Part shown: piece by piece, positions 43,666 through 56,302 of the stretch
Layout of the letters: every line of letters begins with the position of its first letter
How positions within the stretch are numbered: position 1 is the stretch's first letter
Source: Heterocephalus glaber
Taxonomy: Eukaryota; Chordata; Mammalia; Rodentia; Bathyergidae
NCBI RefSeq assembly: GCF_000247695.1
Contig: NW_004624734.1
Location: 10,671,183 to 10,735,182, forward strand
Reading direction: 5' to 3'
DNA: 64,000 nucleotides
Notes under the pieces: model-generated
Database searches by the model: none
The model's input: only the letters and a program-made list of their open reading frames with translations
Told to the model about the DNA's origin: nothing
Program-made: the position numbers and the translations under genes

Positions 43666-44129
43666 AGATTGTGAACTGAGATACCACTGTATATAGTTAT
43701 AGAAACACAGGGAAGGGGTGATCCAAATATATGGTGACTTTAAATTTTGAAAATGTGTTACAATAAAAGACACATTGCCATCAATCCCCCCTCAGAATAC
43801 TCCCTCCTCCCTTGAACACATTTATCCCATCATTCTTGCCACTTTCTGAAGCAGCTCTGGAAGTCCTCTTTCATGAGTGTTTTTCTGAGGTGTGGTCAAA
43901 AATACATTAAATGTGCCAAGTGCTATCCAAGAGGAAGGCAGGTTTGTAAAACACTGCAGTGTGTCCTCATGTAACTTACTCATTGCATCTGGTACCATGT
44001 GACTTCTGCCTCTTCTCTAAAAGCTAAATATTTTGAATTGATTTAGAACATCAAGGCAGCCAGCATGGCATAATTAAAGACACTTAAGAAAGAGGACTTC
44101 CTACTTTATCTGGTGTGAAAAACTAAAAG
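43666..44129. other. Non-coding sequence, nothing recognised
   Basis: AT-rich sequence without recognised features. Confidence 0.35.
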
Positions 44130-44440
44130 TGTAAACAAGGATCAAAATGTATAATTGATAACGTGAAATAGGAAGAAAAGGTCTAAAGGAGTAGGGGAGG
44201 TGGGAGGGGTAGGGGAAAGGAAAGAAGAGAAAAGAAAAAACATGAGAAAAGGAAAAAAATGGAAACAAAGTCTTTGTAAATAGGGAAGGGTGGAGGGGGT
44301 GAAGGGAGGGCAGGGGAAGGGGGAAAAAATAAGAGCCAAGATACGTCATGTAAGGTACCAGATCCCAATGACGAATGTAACTGTATTGTGTACCTAAAAT
44401 GTACCAATAAACTTAATGGACAAGAAAGAAAAAAAGAGTA
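44130..44440 (+). repeat. L1 3' UTR fragment
   Basis: A purine-rich G/A tract at 44170-44330 is followed by 'gtgtacctaaaatgtaccaa' and an A-rich end, the layout of a rodent-type L1 3' UTR. A reverse copy is at 51660-51830. Confidence 0.6.
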
Positions 44441-44934
44441 CTTCCTGAGTTGCTTCAGAAAGTGGCAAGAATGCCAGGAAAAGTGTATTTGAAGAAGCAA
44501 GGGGTCGGATTTTGAGAGGCGTTAATGACAATGGGTCTTTCACTATAACAAATCCTTAAAAGTTTTAAACATTCACTGTATTTTTCAATTACATCTTTTA
44601 CACAGGCAAACACAGACTCAGACACACATATAGGAACTCATAGACACAAACACTCATGCACAGACACATGCAGATACATAGTCACACACAGACACACGAT
44701 GGGCCCTGTCTCGCTCTGGGCCACTCAGATACTGGAATGGGCCACTCACCTGACTCACCCTGAGAGGCCTGGGCCTGGCAGGGTGGAGCAGGCCCTGGTG
44801 ACAGCATGGTCTGAGCTCAGGAGGTGAAGATCTGTGTCTTCCTCACTTAGCTGGCAAGGGCGGCCACAGTACCGCCCCCAGAACATTTCTTCTCCGCCCT
44901 GCCTGTAGTCCCAATTACTGTTTCATGGCCGTCT
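44441..44934. other. Non-coding sequence, nothing recognised
   Basis: ACAC-rich imperfect repeats occur at 44600-44700. No gene was recognised. Confidence 0.35.
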
Positions 44935-45860
44935 GGGTGTGAGCATTAACAGGACTCTTTGCACTTCCACCCATAGGGGAAATATGAGATTTAAGCTTCA
45001 TTTTCCCCATCTTGCCATAGAGGAAACAGAGGCACAGAGCAATTTAGTGGACAGCCCGGGGTCACATGCTAAGTGCCTAGGAGGCAGAGCTGGGGATCTT
45101 GTACTCTTGCCACTTTGCTGTGCTGCTCTTTGCATTTTCATCCTAAAAATTTAATGCTGAGAGTTGGCCTAGAAATAAGGACAATTACATTAATAAATCT
45201 TAGAATTTATTTTAAGAGTACTGATTGTGGATTAAAATGATTTTACTTACCACGTATTTCTTACTCTGTTCTCTGTGCTCTCTGCTACAGTACCGAGATG
45301 GAATTTTTTAAAAGATTGTTATCTCTGATTGTTCATTACATCAAGTTCCCTCATCAGAGCTTTGTTTTTGGAAACGCAGCTTTGACTCCTAAGGGCGACG
45401 GCCGGCCCTGGCAGCTCTTGGTCCAGGACACAGGGGTGCAGCTGCCCTAGGCAGCCCTGCCCTGCTCTCCACCTCTCCGGTGTGACTCCACATCCCTGGC
45501 CCTGGCTCTCCCCACCCTGCTCACCCACTGTGCCGAGCTCCTCCTAACGCAGCTTTCTCCTGGGTTCCCTGGGCCACTCCTCCTGCCTGCCCCGTGCTCC
45601 CCAGATCCTGTCCAGGTGAAGATATCTTGGCGTGGCTTTCAGGAGCTCTGGCTACACATATCAGGGAGGGCTGGTTCGCTGCAGGCACAAACCTGAACTT
45701 CTGGGGTTTAATCCAGCAAAGGCTGATTTCTGGCTCCCTCTATAGGCCCCATGTGGAATGGTCAGAGGCCACTGTAAGCCTGGTAATAGAGGCCAGGCTG
45801 AAGGTGGCTTCCTCTCCTCCCGTGCCTGCTCCAAATCTTCTCACTCCAGTTCTTTTAATC
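44935..45860 (-). repeat. Segmental duplication unit B, distal part
   Basis: Homologous by eye to 29130-30240 in unit A, with a MIR near 44965-45160 at the matching place. Strings such as 'tccagcaaaggctgatt' and 'ctggctccctctataggccc' are shared. Confidence 0.65.
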
Positions 45861-46087
45861 AGACCTTACAGGACAATGCCAGAGGTCAGCATGATGCCCA
45901 TGATACCTGGCAGAGGACCCCACTGCCATCTGAGTGCCTGCTGGGGTGTCTTCAACTGTGAATAACCAGCATTCTGGGCCCTGCCAAGTGCCAGGCATTG
46001 GAGGAAAAGGAAAAATGCTCCCAAGAATTTGTGGGCCTGGGTGTGACCAGGACAGAAGATCTGGAGAAGAGGAACTATATCAGTCAT

Positions 46088-46537
46088 TGCTTACTAGAAA
46101 AACAGATTTAATACAAGATGTACAAGTATATAACAATGTACAAGATTGTCTTACAATGACTGCCCACAGAGCCAAGTGGGAAGAGTGCGAAAGGTCCTTC
46201 TGCACACTGGGGATCTGCAGGATGTAGTTGAAGGCCTGGAGCTCACTGAGTGAACTGTGTGAGTCCATATCAGGAGGCTGAAGGGTCTGCACTGGAAACT
46301 GAGGAGTCTGTGCTTAAAGACAAAAGAGTCTGTGTTTGAATCCATAGGAGGTACAAGGTGAAGGTGGAGACTGGAGCTCCTCTGAAGATACAGAAGCAGT
46401 CCTTCCTTCTTCATTTTCCTTTTATAGAATTCTGGCATTGGTCTTCCCTAGGGTGGGTCTTCCACACCCAGAACTATGCTGAGTCAATTTAGTTGGGCAT
46501 TTCTTACTCATGTTGACACAATCCATTCACTATCACA
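46088..46537 (-). repeat. ERV-L-type LTR, reverse orientation
   Basis: In element orientation it starts TGTGATAGTGAATGGATTGTG and ends TAGTAAGCA. It directly follows ERV-L internal sequence, so it is the 3' LTR. Boundaries are estimates. Confidence 0.55.
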
Positions 46538-49500
46538 TTCCATCCCTTGTCAACTTGACAACAAGTCACATTTTTTTAAACCAAAGTCTCCAGATAAAAA
46601 GACAAGTTAATAATTACACCTAAAATATTATAACTATCCCGCATACACAGAGAAATGCACTAATTCCCTCCCCAGAATAGAAGGCAAGTTTTCTTTGAGT
46701 GATGCTTACTCCTAACATTTCATAACTTGAACATTATGACATAGGTTTAACAATACTTAACCAATATTAAGTCCATCGACATTATATACATTGGAGGCAT
46801 ATTAGGAGAAAACTATTATAATTCAATCTTCATTTCTGTAGCTGATCTTAGGGTCATAGCTGGTATTCAGAACTACCTTCTACTACCCATTCTGTACTCC
46901 CTTGGCCTTCAGCAAGCACTTCAGCAGGTCTTGATTCTTTCCTTGATGGAGTGACCCATACCTTCATTCCTGAAGAGTCTGGACATTTTGTCATTCTGCA
47001 TGGATTAGGTTGTTGTAATTTCCTATTGACTTTAATAACAGGCCCCAGTAGCACTAGGAGGCACCCTATGGATCTCCTGAACTCCAAGTATATTTTTCCT
47101 TTCCTCTATGATGGAGTCATCGTCCAATTTTCCCCTTGATACCCTGAAAACATCGTGACTCCCTTTTTTGTTTGTTTCCTCAGAGGCATGAGGAGACCCA
47201 AAGGGCCAGGGGAAAGTCTTAGCTCCCAGTTCAATGGTATCATTGCTGTGCTTCCTGGTACAAGCCTTGCCCCCTCTGGAACTAAGACTCTTAAGCCAGC
47301 AGAACATAAGGTCACAAGAACAGGAAGCAAAAATTGTGCTAGTGTGCCATTGGGATAATGGTGAGCAGTGCCATTCCCATTTCCACACCTTGATTCCTGG
47401 ACCCATGAATCCTAGCTATGGGAGCAACAATACCGTATAGTGGACGCTGGTTCAAAGCATAAACAGTCTTTTGAAGAACCTTACCCCAGCCCTGCAAGCT
47501 ATTGCCACCTAGCTGACACTGTCTTCAAAAGACCATTCCACCTTTCTATCAATCCAGTCGCCTCTGGATGGTGAGGAACATGGTAAGACCAGTGAATTCC
47601 ATGAGCATGAGCCCATGCCTCATTTCTTTGGCTGTAAAATGTGTTCCTTGGTCAGAAGCAATGCTGTGTGAAATTCCATGATGGTGGATAAGACATTCTG
47701 TGAGTCTGCAGATGGTAGTTGTGGCAGAAGCATTAGTGCAGAGAGGGCAAATCCATATCCAGAATAAGTGTCTATGCAGTAAGAACAAAGTGTAGTCCTT
47801 TCCATGATTGAAGTGGTCCAATAAAATAACCTGCTACCAAGTCACAGGCTGATCACCCTGGGAAGTGGTGCAATACTGGGGACTCAGTGTTGATCTCTGC
47901 TGTTAGCATATTAGACAGTCAGCAGTGGCTGTAGCCAGATCAGCCTTGGTGAGTGGGAGTCTGTGTTGCTGAGCCCATGCGTAAGCTCCATCCCTGCCAC
48001 CATGGCCACTCTGTTTATGAGCCCATTGAGGAATGGCAGGTGTGCGTGAAGAAAGAGGTTGATCACTATCTATAGAAAGGGGCATTTTATCCTCTTGGTT
48101 GTTACAGTCCTCTTCTGCTGAGGTCACTTTTTGGTGAGCATTTACATAGGGTACAATAATTTTTACATACTTTGCCAATATGGNNNNNNNNNNNNNNNNN
48201 NNNNNNNNNNNNNNNNNNNNNNNNNNNNNNNNNNNNNNNNNNNNNNNNNNNNNNNNNNNNNNNNNNNNNNNNNNNNNNNNNNNTTTTCAGTCATGTTCCT
48301 TCCAAGTTCCTGATCCTCCACCCAAACCACTGGTTACAGCCCATTAATCAGTATGCAGTTGCACATCTGACCATTTTTCCTTCCAGGGAAAATGTACTAT
48401 CAGGTGCACTGCCCAAAGTTCTGCCCACTGTGAAGATTTCCGTTAACTACTATCCTTCAGGATTGTCCTGGAAAGGGGCTATAATGCTGCAGCTGTCTAC
48501 TTGCTGGTGGTGCCTGTATAACATGCAGAATCATCTGTAAACCAGGCCCTGGCCTTCTCTTCCTCTGACAGTTGATCATATGGCACACCCCATGAGGCCA
48601 CAAATGCATGCTGAGAAACAGAAGGCAATATAGAAAGATTATGAGCCATAGGCATCTGGGCAACTTCCTAGTGTAATTTACTTGTACCCAGTGGACCTAT
48701 TCTGGCTTGATCATGTATATACCATTTCCATTCAATGATAGACCATTGTTGTGCACATCCAACTTTATGACTTGGTGGATCAGATAATACCCAGCTCATG
48801 ACAGGCAAATCAGATCACATGGTAACCCAGTGTCCCGTAGTCAAATGTTCTGTTTTCTCCAAGGCCCAGGAGGAGGCCAAGAGCTATTTTCCAAAGGGAG
48901 TAGTTGTCTGTAGATGATGGCGGAGCCTTGCTCCAAAATCCTAAAGGTCTCCACTGCAATTTACCTATAGGGGCTGCCAGAGACTCTAACAGCATGTTTA
49001 CCTGCCACTGACACTTCAATACCATTGGATCTGCTGGATCATATGGCCCCAGGGGCTGAGCAGCCTCCACAGCAGCCTGGACCTGTTGCAGAGCCTTTTC
49101 TTGTCTGAGCTCCAGTCAAAACTAGCAGCTTTCTGAGTCACTCGGTAAATGGCTGGAGTAAAACACCTAAGTGAGGAATGTGTTGCCTCCAAAATCCAAA
49201 TAGGCCCTGTAGACCTTGTGACACTTTTTTGGTTGTAAGGGGAGCCAGATGCAACAACTTATCTTTTACCTTAGAAGGAATATCTCTATATGCCCCACAC
49301 CACTGGACTTACAGAAATTTCACTGTGGTGGAAGGACCTTGAATTTTAGTTGGATTTATTTCCCATCCTCTGGCTCTCAAATGCTTCACTAACAAATCCA
49401 GAGTGGTTTCTCACTTGGCCTAATCAGCATAACATCAATGGACCCGTGTGATACCCTGTAGGGAAGTAAGGCAATCAAGATCTCTGTGAACTAAGTTGAC

Positions 49501-49840
49501 ACAGGACTAGAGAGTTACTATAACCCTGAGGGAGGACACTGAAGGTGTATTGCTGGCCTTGCCAGCTGAAAGCAAACTGTTTCTGTTGGGCCTATGGGTA
49601 GGTATGGAGAAGAATGCATTGCCAAATCAATAGCTGCATACTAAGTACCAGGAGATGTGTTAATCTGCGCAAGCAAGGAAACCACATCTGGTACAGCAGC
49701 TGCTACTTGATTTAGTTTATGATAATTTATCATCATCCTTCAAGACTCATCTGTCTTCTCCACAGACCAAATGGGAGAATTAAATGGAGATGTGGTGGGG
49801 ACCACCACCTCTTCATTCTTCAAGTTAACTGTTGGTTTGT
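46538..49840 (-). mobile_element. ERV-L internal region with decayed pol
   Basis: On the minus strand, pieces of pol occur in ERV-L order. Reverse transcriptase lies at about 49080-49800, where the catalytic motif reads S-I-D-V near 49435. A connection/RNase H part lies at 48810-49070 (RPLGFWSKAPPSSTDNYSLW). An integrase zinc region is at 47900-48178. The integrase core is at 47549-47821 and contains SIASDQGTHFTAKE near 47640-47670. Frames are broken repeatedly. The 5' end is truncated, with no second LTR on the right. A 100-N gap interrupts it. Confidence 0.85.
48184..48283. other. Assembly gap (100 N)
   Basis: Exactly 100 N characters, the conventional placeholder for a gap of unknown size, inside the ERV-L pol. 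Confidence 0.98.
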
Positions 49841-50089
49841 TAGAAGTTTTGAGTGACAAAGACTACATTTTATTTTAAAATTTTATTTCTCTCTCAAAAA
49901 AGATTTTACTCTTTTTTTAAGTATTATTTGTTCTAAAATCATTATATAATCTACTTCAGGTAAACCACCCAAAAGAACATAAAGGAAAGCTTCACTACAT
50001 CCAACGTAATCTTTTTTTAATGCATTATACTTGTATTTATAGATTATATATCTTTTTAAAAGAAAGATTATACTATTAATACCATTTTG
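49841..50089. other. AT-rich non-coding sequence
   Basis: Nothing recognised. Confidence 0.35.
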
Positions 50090-50530
50090 TACCCCTTTCT
50101 ATCACTTAATAATATGAATATCAGCAGACATTAAATCATATATTTGTGCAGTATAATGTTATGGCTAAATAATGTACCACTATTTAACTTTGGCATAATT
50201 TCTTTAACCTAGTCATTTTGGGGGGAGGGTACCAGGGATCAAAGTCGGGACATTGCACTTGCAAGGCAGGCGGCAGAAACACTAAGCTAAATGCCCAGCC
50301 CAACCTAGTCATTTATTATAGGACAATTAGAGTGCATCAACTTTTCAAAATCACTGAGTGCCAACATGATATACTGAGACTTACACTTTTTTGTTGAGGA
50401 CAGATTATTCCATTAGTGTAAATTTTTAGAAAAAGAACTTCTGGGTCATGGGGCACTGTTAAGCTTTTTAGATTGTACTGCCAAATTATTTTCCAGAAAA
50501 ATAATGACTGTATTTCTCTTAGTGGTATGC
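50090..50530 (-). repeat. Old L1/HAL1 3' region with inserted ID SINE
   Basis: Phrases such as 'cagtataatgttatggctaa', 'gaacttctgggtcatggggc' and 'attgtactgccaaattattt' resemble reversed old L1 3' regions. A reverse ID SINE ('accagggatcaaagtcggga', 'cactaagctaaatgcccag') is inserted at about 50225-50302. Confidence 0.6.
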
Positions 50531-50777
50531 ACTTCTGTTTTCTATGTATGATTCTGAGGGCAATATAAGGATATAGCATGTATTTGTGTGCAAAGAGGTT
50601 ATTTGCAGTCGAGACAATATCTCTAAGGGTGAGCCCTCCCCGACTCCACTTTGCAGGGTATATTGCTGTACTTTATAACTCGGAAGGAAATTTTGTTTGA
50701 CATGGGAATTAAAAAATTGAGTGATGATCTGTATATGTTTTTTACTTTGGCAGAAATGCCAAAACATCCTCAGGCAT

Positions 50778-50895
50778 CTGGGCATGGTGGCACACACCTG
50801 TGATCCCAGCACTCGGAGAGGCTGAGGCAGGAGGATGGCTGCGAGTTCAAGGCCAGCCTGAACTGCATAATGAGACCCTGTCACACACACACAAG
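50778..50895 (+). repeat. Monomeric B1 SINE with target duplication
   Basis: 'tgggcatggtggcacacacc', 'tgatcccagcactcggagag' and 'ttcaaggccagcctgaactg', ending with a CA-rich tail. 'aacatcctcaggc' precedes it (50763-50775) and follows it (about 50906-50918). Confidence 0.85.
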
Positions 50896-51067
50896 AAGAT
50901 ATCAAACATCCTCAGGCTATCACATTATATATCATAATTCTCCCTTGCAATTTTCACACACTTATTTTCTCTAATTGAAATAGATGCTAGGTCTCTGTCC
51001 TTTACATTTACCCTTCTAATAACTTCCAGAATAACCTTCCTTAAGTAGAGCTCTGATCTTATAACTC

Positions 51068-51190
51068 CTTTTATTTATTTATTTATTTATTTATTTAATT
51101 TTATTTTATTTTTGGTACGAGGGATCGAACTCCGGTCCTTGTGCTTGCGCAGCAGGTGGCGAAACCACTGAGCTAAATCCCCAGCCCCCT
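51068..51190 (-). repeat. ID SINE, reverse, with (TTTA)n tail
   Basis: A TTTA repeat (51068-51100) is followed by 'ggtacgagggatcgaactcc', 'cttgtgcttgcgcagcaggt' and 'ccactgagctaaatcccc'. Confidence 0.88.
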
Positions 51191-51659
51191 TGTAACTCCT
51201 TTTAAGTAAACCAGTCTTCCATAATTTGGTCCCAGGTTACTTTCCACCTTAGCTTTATTTCATACTGTCATCCACATCTACATCTATGTTGCACAGTTCC
51301 TTATAGCTACTATTTCCTATTTATTATTTTTTTACCTTTTTCTTTTACCTGAAGAGTAGGCCTGGTCCGAAACAGTTTCTCTGTGAATTCCAAAAGGTGC
51401 TTTACTTTGTACTCCATTCCTCATATCCATAAACAAGCCCTGTTGTGATATCTTTCTTTTGAACTTGCATAATACTTTAAGTCTTTGATAGGGCACTTAC
51501 ATTTTACTTTAGGGGACCAATAATTATTGACCTATCTTATACTGTCTCCTATCTAATAAAATGTGAGCTCACTAGGATTTAGGAATGGTGCTATTCATTT
51601 TATCCTTCCCACAGCATATACTACATATAACTTAATGGATATTCAGTAAATATTTGGTT
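51191..51659. other. Non-coding sequence, nothing recognised
   Basis: AT-rich. No gene signature. Confidence 0.35.
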
Positions 51660-51835
51660 TTTTAAAAATTAATTGTATTGGTACATTTTAGGTACAAAAT
51701 ATAATGACATTCATCATTGGAAATTTGTACCTTTACATAATATATCTTGGTTCTTGTGTTTTCCCCATTCCCCTGCCCTCCCTTCAACCCCTCCACCCCT
51801 CCCTATAGTAAATATTTATTTTATGAGTAATGAAT
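51660..51835 (-). repeat. L1 3' UTR fragment, reverse
   Basis: 'tggtacattttaggtacaaa' followed by a pyrimidine-rich C/T tract is the reverse of the L1 3' UTR pattern at 44130-44440. Confidence 0.55.
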
Positions 51836-54650
51836 CTGCCAATCAGATTACGGTATTTTGAGTCCTTCCTTAATACCAACATCCAGTATTTAATAACTTT
51901 TTGAGTGCTGTCTTAGGTCAGTTTATCCTTATAAATTATGCTTTGATTTGCTAAGCAATGAAGTTGGATAAAAGGAACATTTGGGAGCAGAGTCCAGGTC
52001 TGTATCAATTTACAACCCTTTCCACAAGAGGGTACTATTGGGTAAAGTGTCTTAAAAGTGAATTGCTTTTAAGCTGCTCTTGATTTAGCTATATGTTAAG
52101 TACTCATGAAGACCTTTGCAATATTTTGAATGTAACCCTTATACATTAAATACATACATCAGTAACATAAACATTGATAAATGCTGTGCAAGTAAATATT
52201 AGGGATCCCTGGATTATTATTTAGGGTGGGGGGTTATTGTGTTTAATGTAGGCAGAAAGAAAGATGATAATAAAAGAAGATTAATTGGAGCAGTTCATTG
52301 ATGGTGTTTTGAAAGTTGTGAGTTCACCATGTTTGCAGGTGTCAAAAGCAAAGGGTGTCAGAGATTCCATTCCTTATTATCTTCGAAACTGACCAACACA
52401 TGAGCTTTGGGGTCACATTTAACCATAGGAAAACTCCCTTCTTGTAGTTGCAATTTGCATTTCCCTGGTTACTCATTAGGTCACACACCTTTTGTTTAGT
52501 GATCATGTATGCTTACCTGTCGGTTCATTAATGCATTGACAAAGATACATTTACCCGATGCTTTCAGTTGTCTCTGGTGGTTCCCAAGTGTCTGGTCTGT
52601 CAAACTGTTAGAATGAAAATCCAGATCTTCTTTATAAAACTAGTTTCATTCTTTTTAATATACAATTTAATATAGATTTAGAAAATGAAAATAAAAACAA
52701 ACAAAAAAGGAATTTAAATAAGTGAAATAAAAACCAAGTGCTAGAAAAAATAGAACATAAAGGCCATTCAGAAAGCTTTAGGGTTAGTTTTAAGCTTTAA
52801 TAATTTTGTAAGTATAAACAGTGGAAGGTTTAAGGCCCTCTGAAAGCTTATTTAAATTTTCTTTATATTAAATTTCACTTTATAGATTTGGAAAAATACA
52901 TTTTTATTTAATTTTTTTGTTTGTTAGTTTTAGTTGTTCGGTGTATCAATCAAGTTTCAACCCTTAGGACCAGAGAGTGTGTGTATGCATATATGTGGAT
53001 GCACACATATGTGATTTATTTTAAGGAACTGGCCACATAGTGGTGAAGCTGCTAAGCCAGTCTGAAGATTGTAAGGCTCGAGATCAAGGCTCAAACTCAT
53101 AGGCCTGAGTCAGAGCTGCTGTCCACAGGCAGTGAGGAAAGTCACAAGTAGGGGACAGGTCGAAGCTGCTGTCCACAGAAGGAATTTTTTTGCCTTTTTT
53201 GGAGAAGCATAAGTCCTGCTTTTAATAACTGATAACTGGTCCAAGCCCCCTCTATTCTCCATGATAACGTGTCTTTCTTGAATCCAAGTGATTAAGGACG
53301 TTGAAGACACTGGAAAGACACCTTGAAAGCAGTATATAGATTATGTTTGATTGAATAGCTGAGGATTGTAGTTATCCAAGATGAAACATCAACAAAAGCT
53401 ATCACTCTGAAAATTTGGCCTGAAATTACATGGGCAAATTCCCCAGAGTAGCTGAGAAAATTGGGAGAGAGAGAGTAACAGTGAGAAGGGATTCGCTGGC
53501 TAGAGAGCAAAATGGAACTGAAAACCAATACAGTATCGATGAGATCAGTGAAAGAGAAGGAGAATACAGAGAATAGGGCCCAGGGTATATTTAAGAATTT
53601 AAAACTAAGCCCTGAACTAAACTAGTTTTAATTTAATGAGAAAGAGGATAGCTTATCTTATAAATGATATTGGCAAACTATCCATATGGAAGAAAATAAA
53701 ATTGGACTCCATCTTACACCATGTACCAAAATGAATCCCAGCTGTATTAGAGCAGTGATTCTCAACTGGGAGGGGTATTGGATATTTTTTATTATTGCAT
53801 TGACTGGGTAGTTCCTCTAACATTTAAGGGGCTAAGAATTGTTAAAAGTACTCCCACTGAGCAACATTATATTAAAGACTTAAGTATTAAAACAAAATCT
53901 CTTGCAATAAAATCTAGAAGACGACACATACACTGTAGGGGCAAGGAAGCCCCTAACCAAGGCTAGACTCAAGAAGGTGAAAGAGCAAACTAGCACATGT
54001 TTGTGTACAATTTAAAAATGTTTCAATGGCAAAAAGAAATATAATCAGTAGACAAATGGCTGATCTTGTGAACAATATTTGTGTAGCAGAGGTGACAAAA
54101 TGTTCATATCTATAATACAAGTGACTTTTACAAATTGACATGGGAGACAGCTCAGAAAAACACATAGGCAATGTATGCAAAGAGATTTTCACACAAGAAT
54201 AGATCCAACTATCCTTTATGCAGGACAGAAATGTTCAAGTGATAGTCACAGAAATAAAAATTAACGTAATAAAATCATACTGAAATATACGTTACGTGTG
54301 TTTGACTTGCAAAAAGTGAAAAGAGTAAGAATGTCGCTCTAGTTCTTGAGTTCTTTGTATCTTTTTAGTTTTTTATCTTCTTGTTACATTTTCTTTCCCT
54401 TTTGGCACCATTTTGTCTTCTAGTAAAATCTTCTCTCTTTTACTAAGTTTCTCTAAAAAACGCAGTGCTATACCGTGAAAGAGTATGGGCTCCACTTTTT
54501 ATATTTATTTAGTTGCATGAACTTGTCCATGATCATAGATGTGCAGTTTTATCAGCCAAGATGGAACGAGTTAATTCTAAGAGGTGTCTCAGCCCTATTC
54601 TTTGTGGAACAATTTTTGGATACTGCTCTTTAATAAAAAAATTTCCTCCT
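51836..54650. other. AT-rich non-coding sequence
   Basis: A possible old MER-like repeat occurs at about 52930-53250 ('taaggaactggccacatagt', 'ctgctgtccacag' repeated). Otherwise nothing recognised. Confidence 0.35.
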
Positions 54651-54653
54651 CAA

Positions 54654-54752
54654 GGAACACTTAGATGAAGCAAGTGCTGCTCTGGATTTAGCATCAAGAC
54701 TTACAGAAAAGTTGGATATAAAGGAGAAACAGATTGAAGAATTTTAAAAAAC
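54654..54752 (+). pseudogene. Exon-like fragment, unknown gene
   Basis: After an acceptor-like TTTCCTCCTCAAG, the plus strand reads [20 protein letters not shown], then [10 protein letters not shown], then a TAA. The heptad-like leucines and charged residues look like coiled coil. A GTAGGT donor-like motif follows. The in-frame stop near 54746 and the absence of other exons suggest a stray or dead exon. I do not recognise the gene. Confidence 0.3.
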
Positions 54753-56198
54753 AAAGTAGGTTTTTCCCTTTTCCTTTGTTCTCCCTGACAGTGCCCTCGT
54801 TGAATCAGGTGTACCCTTCTGCCATGCTTTGGCACAGCCAAGTGAAACCACTGGTGTGTGGCTTCCATTACCAACTTCTATAACAGATTTGCTTCAATTT
54901 TTGTCTGATCCTAGTGAAACCAGAGTCATTACGGTGGCCTTGATAGACATTTAGTTGTCGTGGATGTTGAGAAAAATGCTGTTTTGTTCCTTGTTACTTT
55001 GCTGATAATCAATAGGGTTGATTTGACTGGTCCAGCTTCTTATAACTATAACTTTTCCCTGATCAGTTCATGTGCATCCTATCAGAAGTTGTCTGATTTG
55101 TTAGAGAGGGCGATATTTTCAAGTATAAAAGAATAACTGTGTGAAATGAAGTGTCTGCCCATAAGTAGATTTTTATTATGATAGATTGAACTTTAAACAC
55201 AGACACTAATCGTGGTTTTCTTTCTGCCTTTCTTTCTTTGATGCTAGTAATATATCCCATAGGCCCTATCCATTCCCTAAGATGAGCTCTGTGTTTCAGA
55301 TTGTCAGTGAGACAGGGAGTTCATGGGGCTCTTTTGAATCTAACAGCTGACAGTGGTGGCATAACCACTTAATCTCTGATTTAAGGTGACCCGAAGTTGA
55401 AGCCATTCCAGGGCTGCATTTAGTAGGTAATGATTCAAGGTGACTGGAAAGGTGATAATGGAGCCTAGAACTTCACCAACTTTAAGTGTCCATGTTGGCA
55501 CAGCAATAACAAGGCATATAATTAAGGAATTAGAAACACATTCTACCTGACATAAAACGGAAATTAGAAATAGGCAGAAAGAGGAAGTGAAACAGCAGAG
55601 CTACGGTCAAACCAAGAAGAATGACGTGGACCCTAAGGAGGCAAGTAGGTAAGAGCCATTGAGCGTGGATGTTAAAGGAGATTAGTTCACCTAAATCCAG
55701 AAGTCAGGAAATGGGAGATTTTTAAGAATACAAATAATAATTATTATAAGATATAAGGTAATTGTCCTCAAAATAACTTATTCTGAGGCAAATTACTGCC
55801 CAGCTAAAAGTCCTGTACTTTGTAAGTGTTTGCCAGCCTAGGAACTCTAAATCTAGTCAGGGCCATTCCCAATAGATGATGGTGAGATTAAAAGATTCTA
55901 TAACTTATTGTGGTCCTTGAAATATTTATTTAGTACTTGTTTGTGTTCCCATTTAAACTCTCAGTAGTAGGGTATTTTCAGGTTTTCTATTCTGTATCTG
56001 ATAACATTTAGGTGGTCTAAGTTCCTTTCATGTAAAAAGTGATCTTTATCATCAATGTATAGGAACTTTGCACTTCTCTTGTTGGGTTAATATTACTACA
56101 GAAAAAGCTCGGCCTCATTAGGCCTGTGGTATTTGAAAAGGCAGGCAAGGGGCCAGTGTTGCAAAGACAGGAAGGGAGTAAACTTGGTTCTGTTACAT
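54753..56198. other. Non-coding sequence, nothing firm
   Basis: A second short open stretch occurs at about 54811-54945 after an acceptor-like TCCCTGACAG. It could be random. Confidence 0.35.
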
Positions 56199-56302
56199 CT
56201 TTTTTTTTTTTTTTTTTTTTTTTTGGTACCAGAGATCGAACTCTGGTCCTTGCGCTTGCAAGACAGGCGACGGAACCACTGGGCTAAATCCCCGGCCCAA
56301 TT
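56199..56302 (-). repeat. ID SINE, reverse, with long T tail
   Basis: A run of about 24 T, then 'ggtaccagagatcgaactct', 'cttgcgcttgcaagacaggc' and 'accactgggctaaatcccc'. Confidence 0.9.

Noticed and set aside
44600..44700. Possible CRISPR-like short repeats
   Set aside because: They are imperfect ACAC-type simple repeats in a mammalian genome, with no regular spacers.
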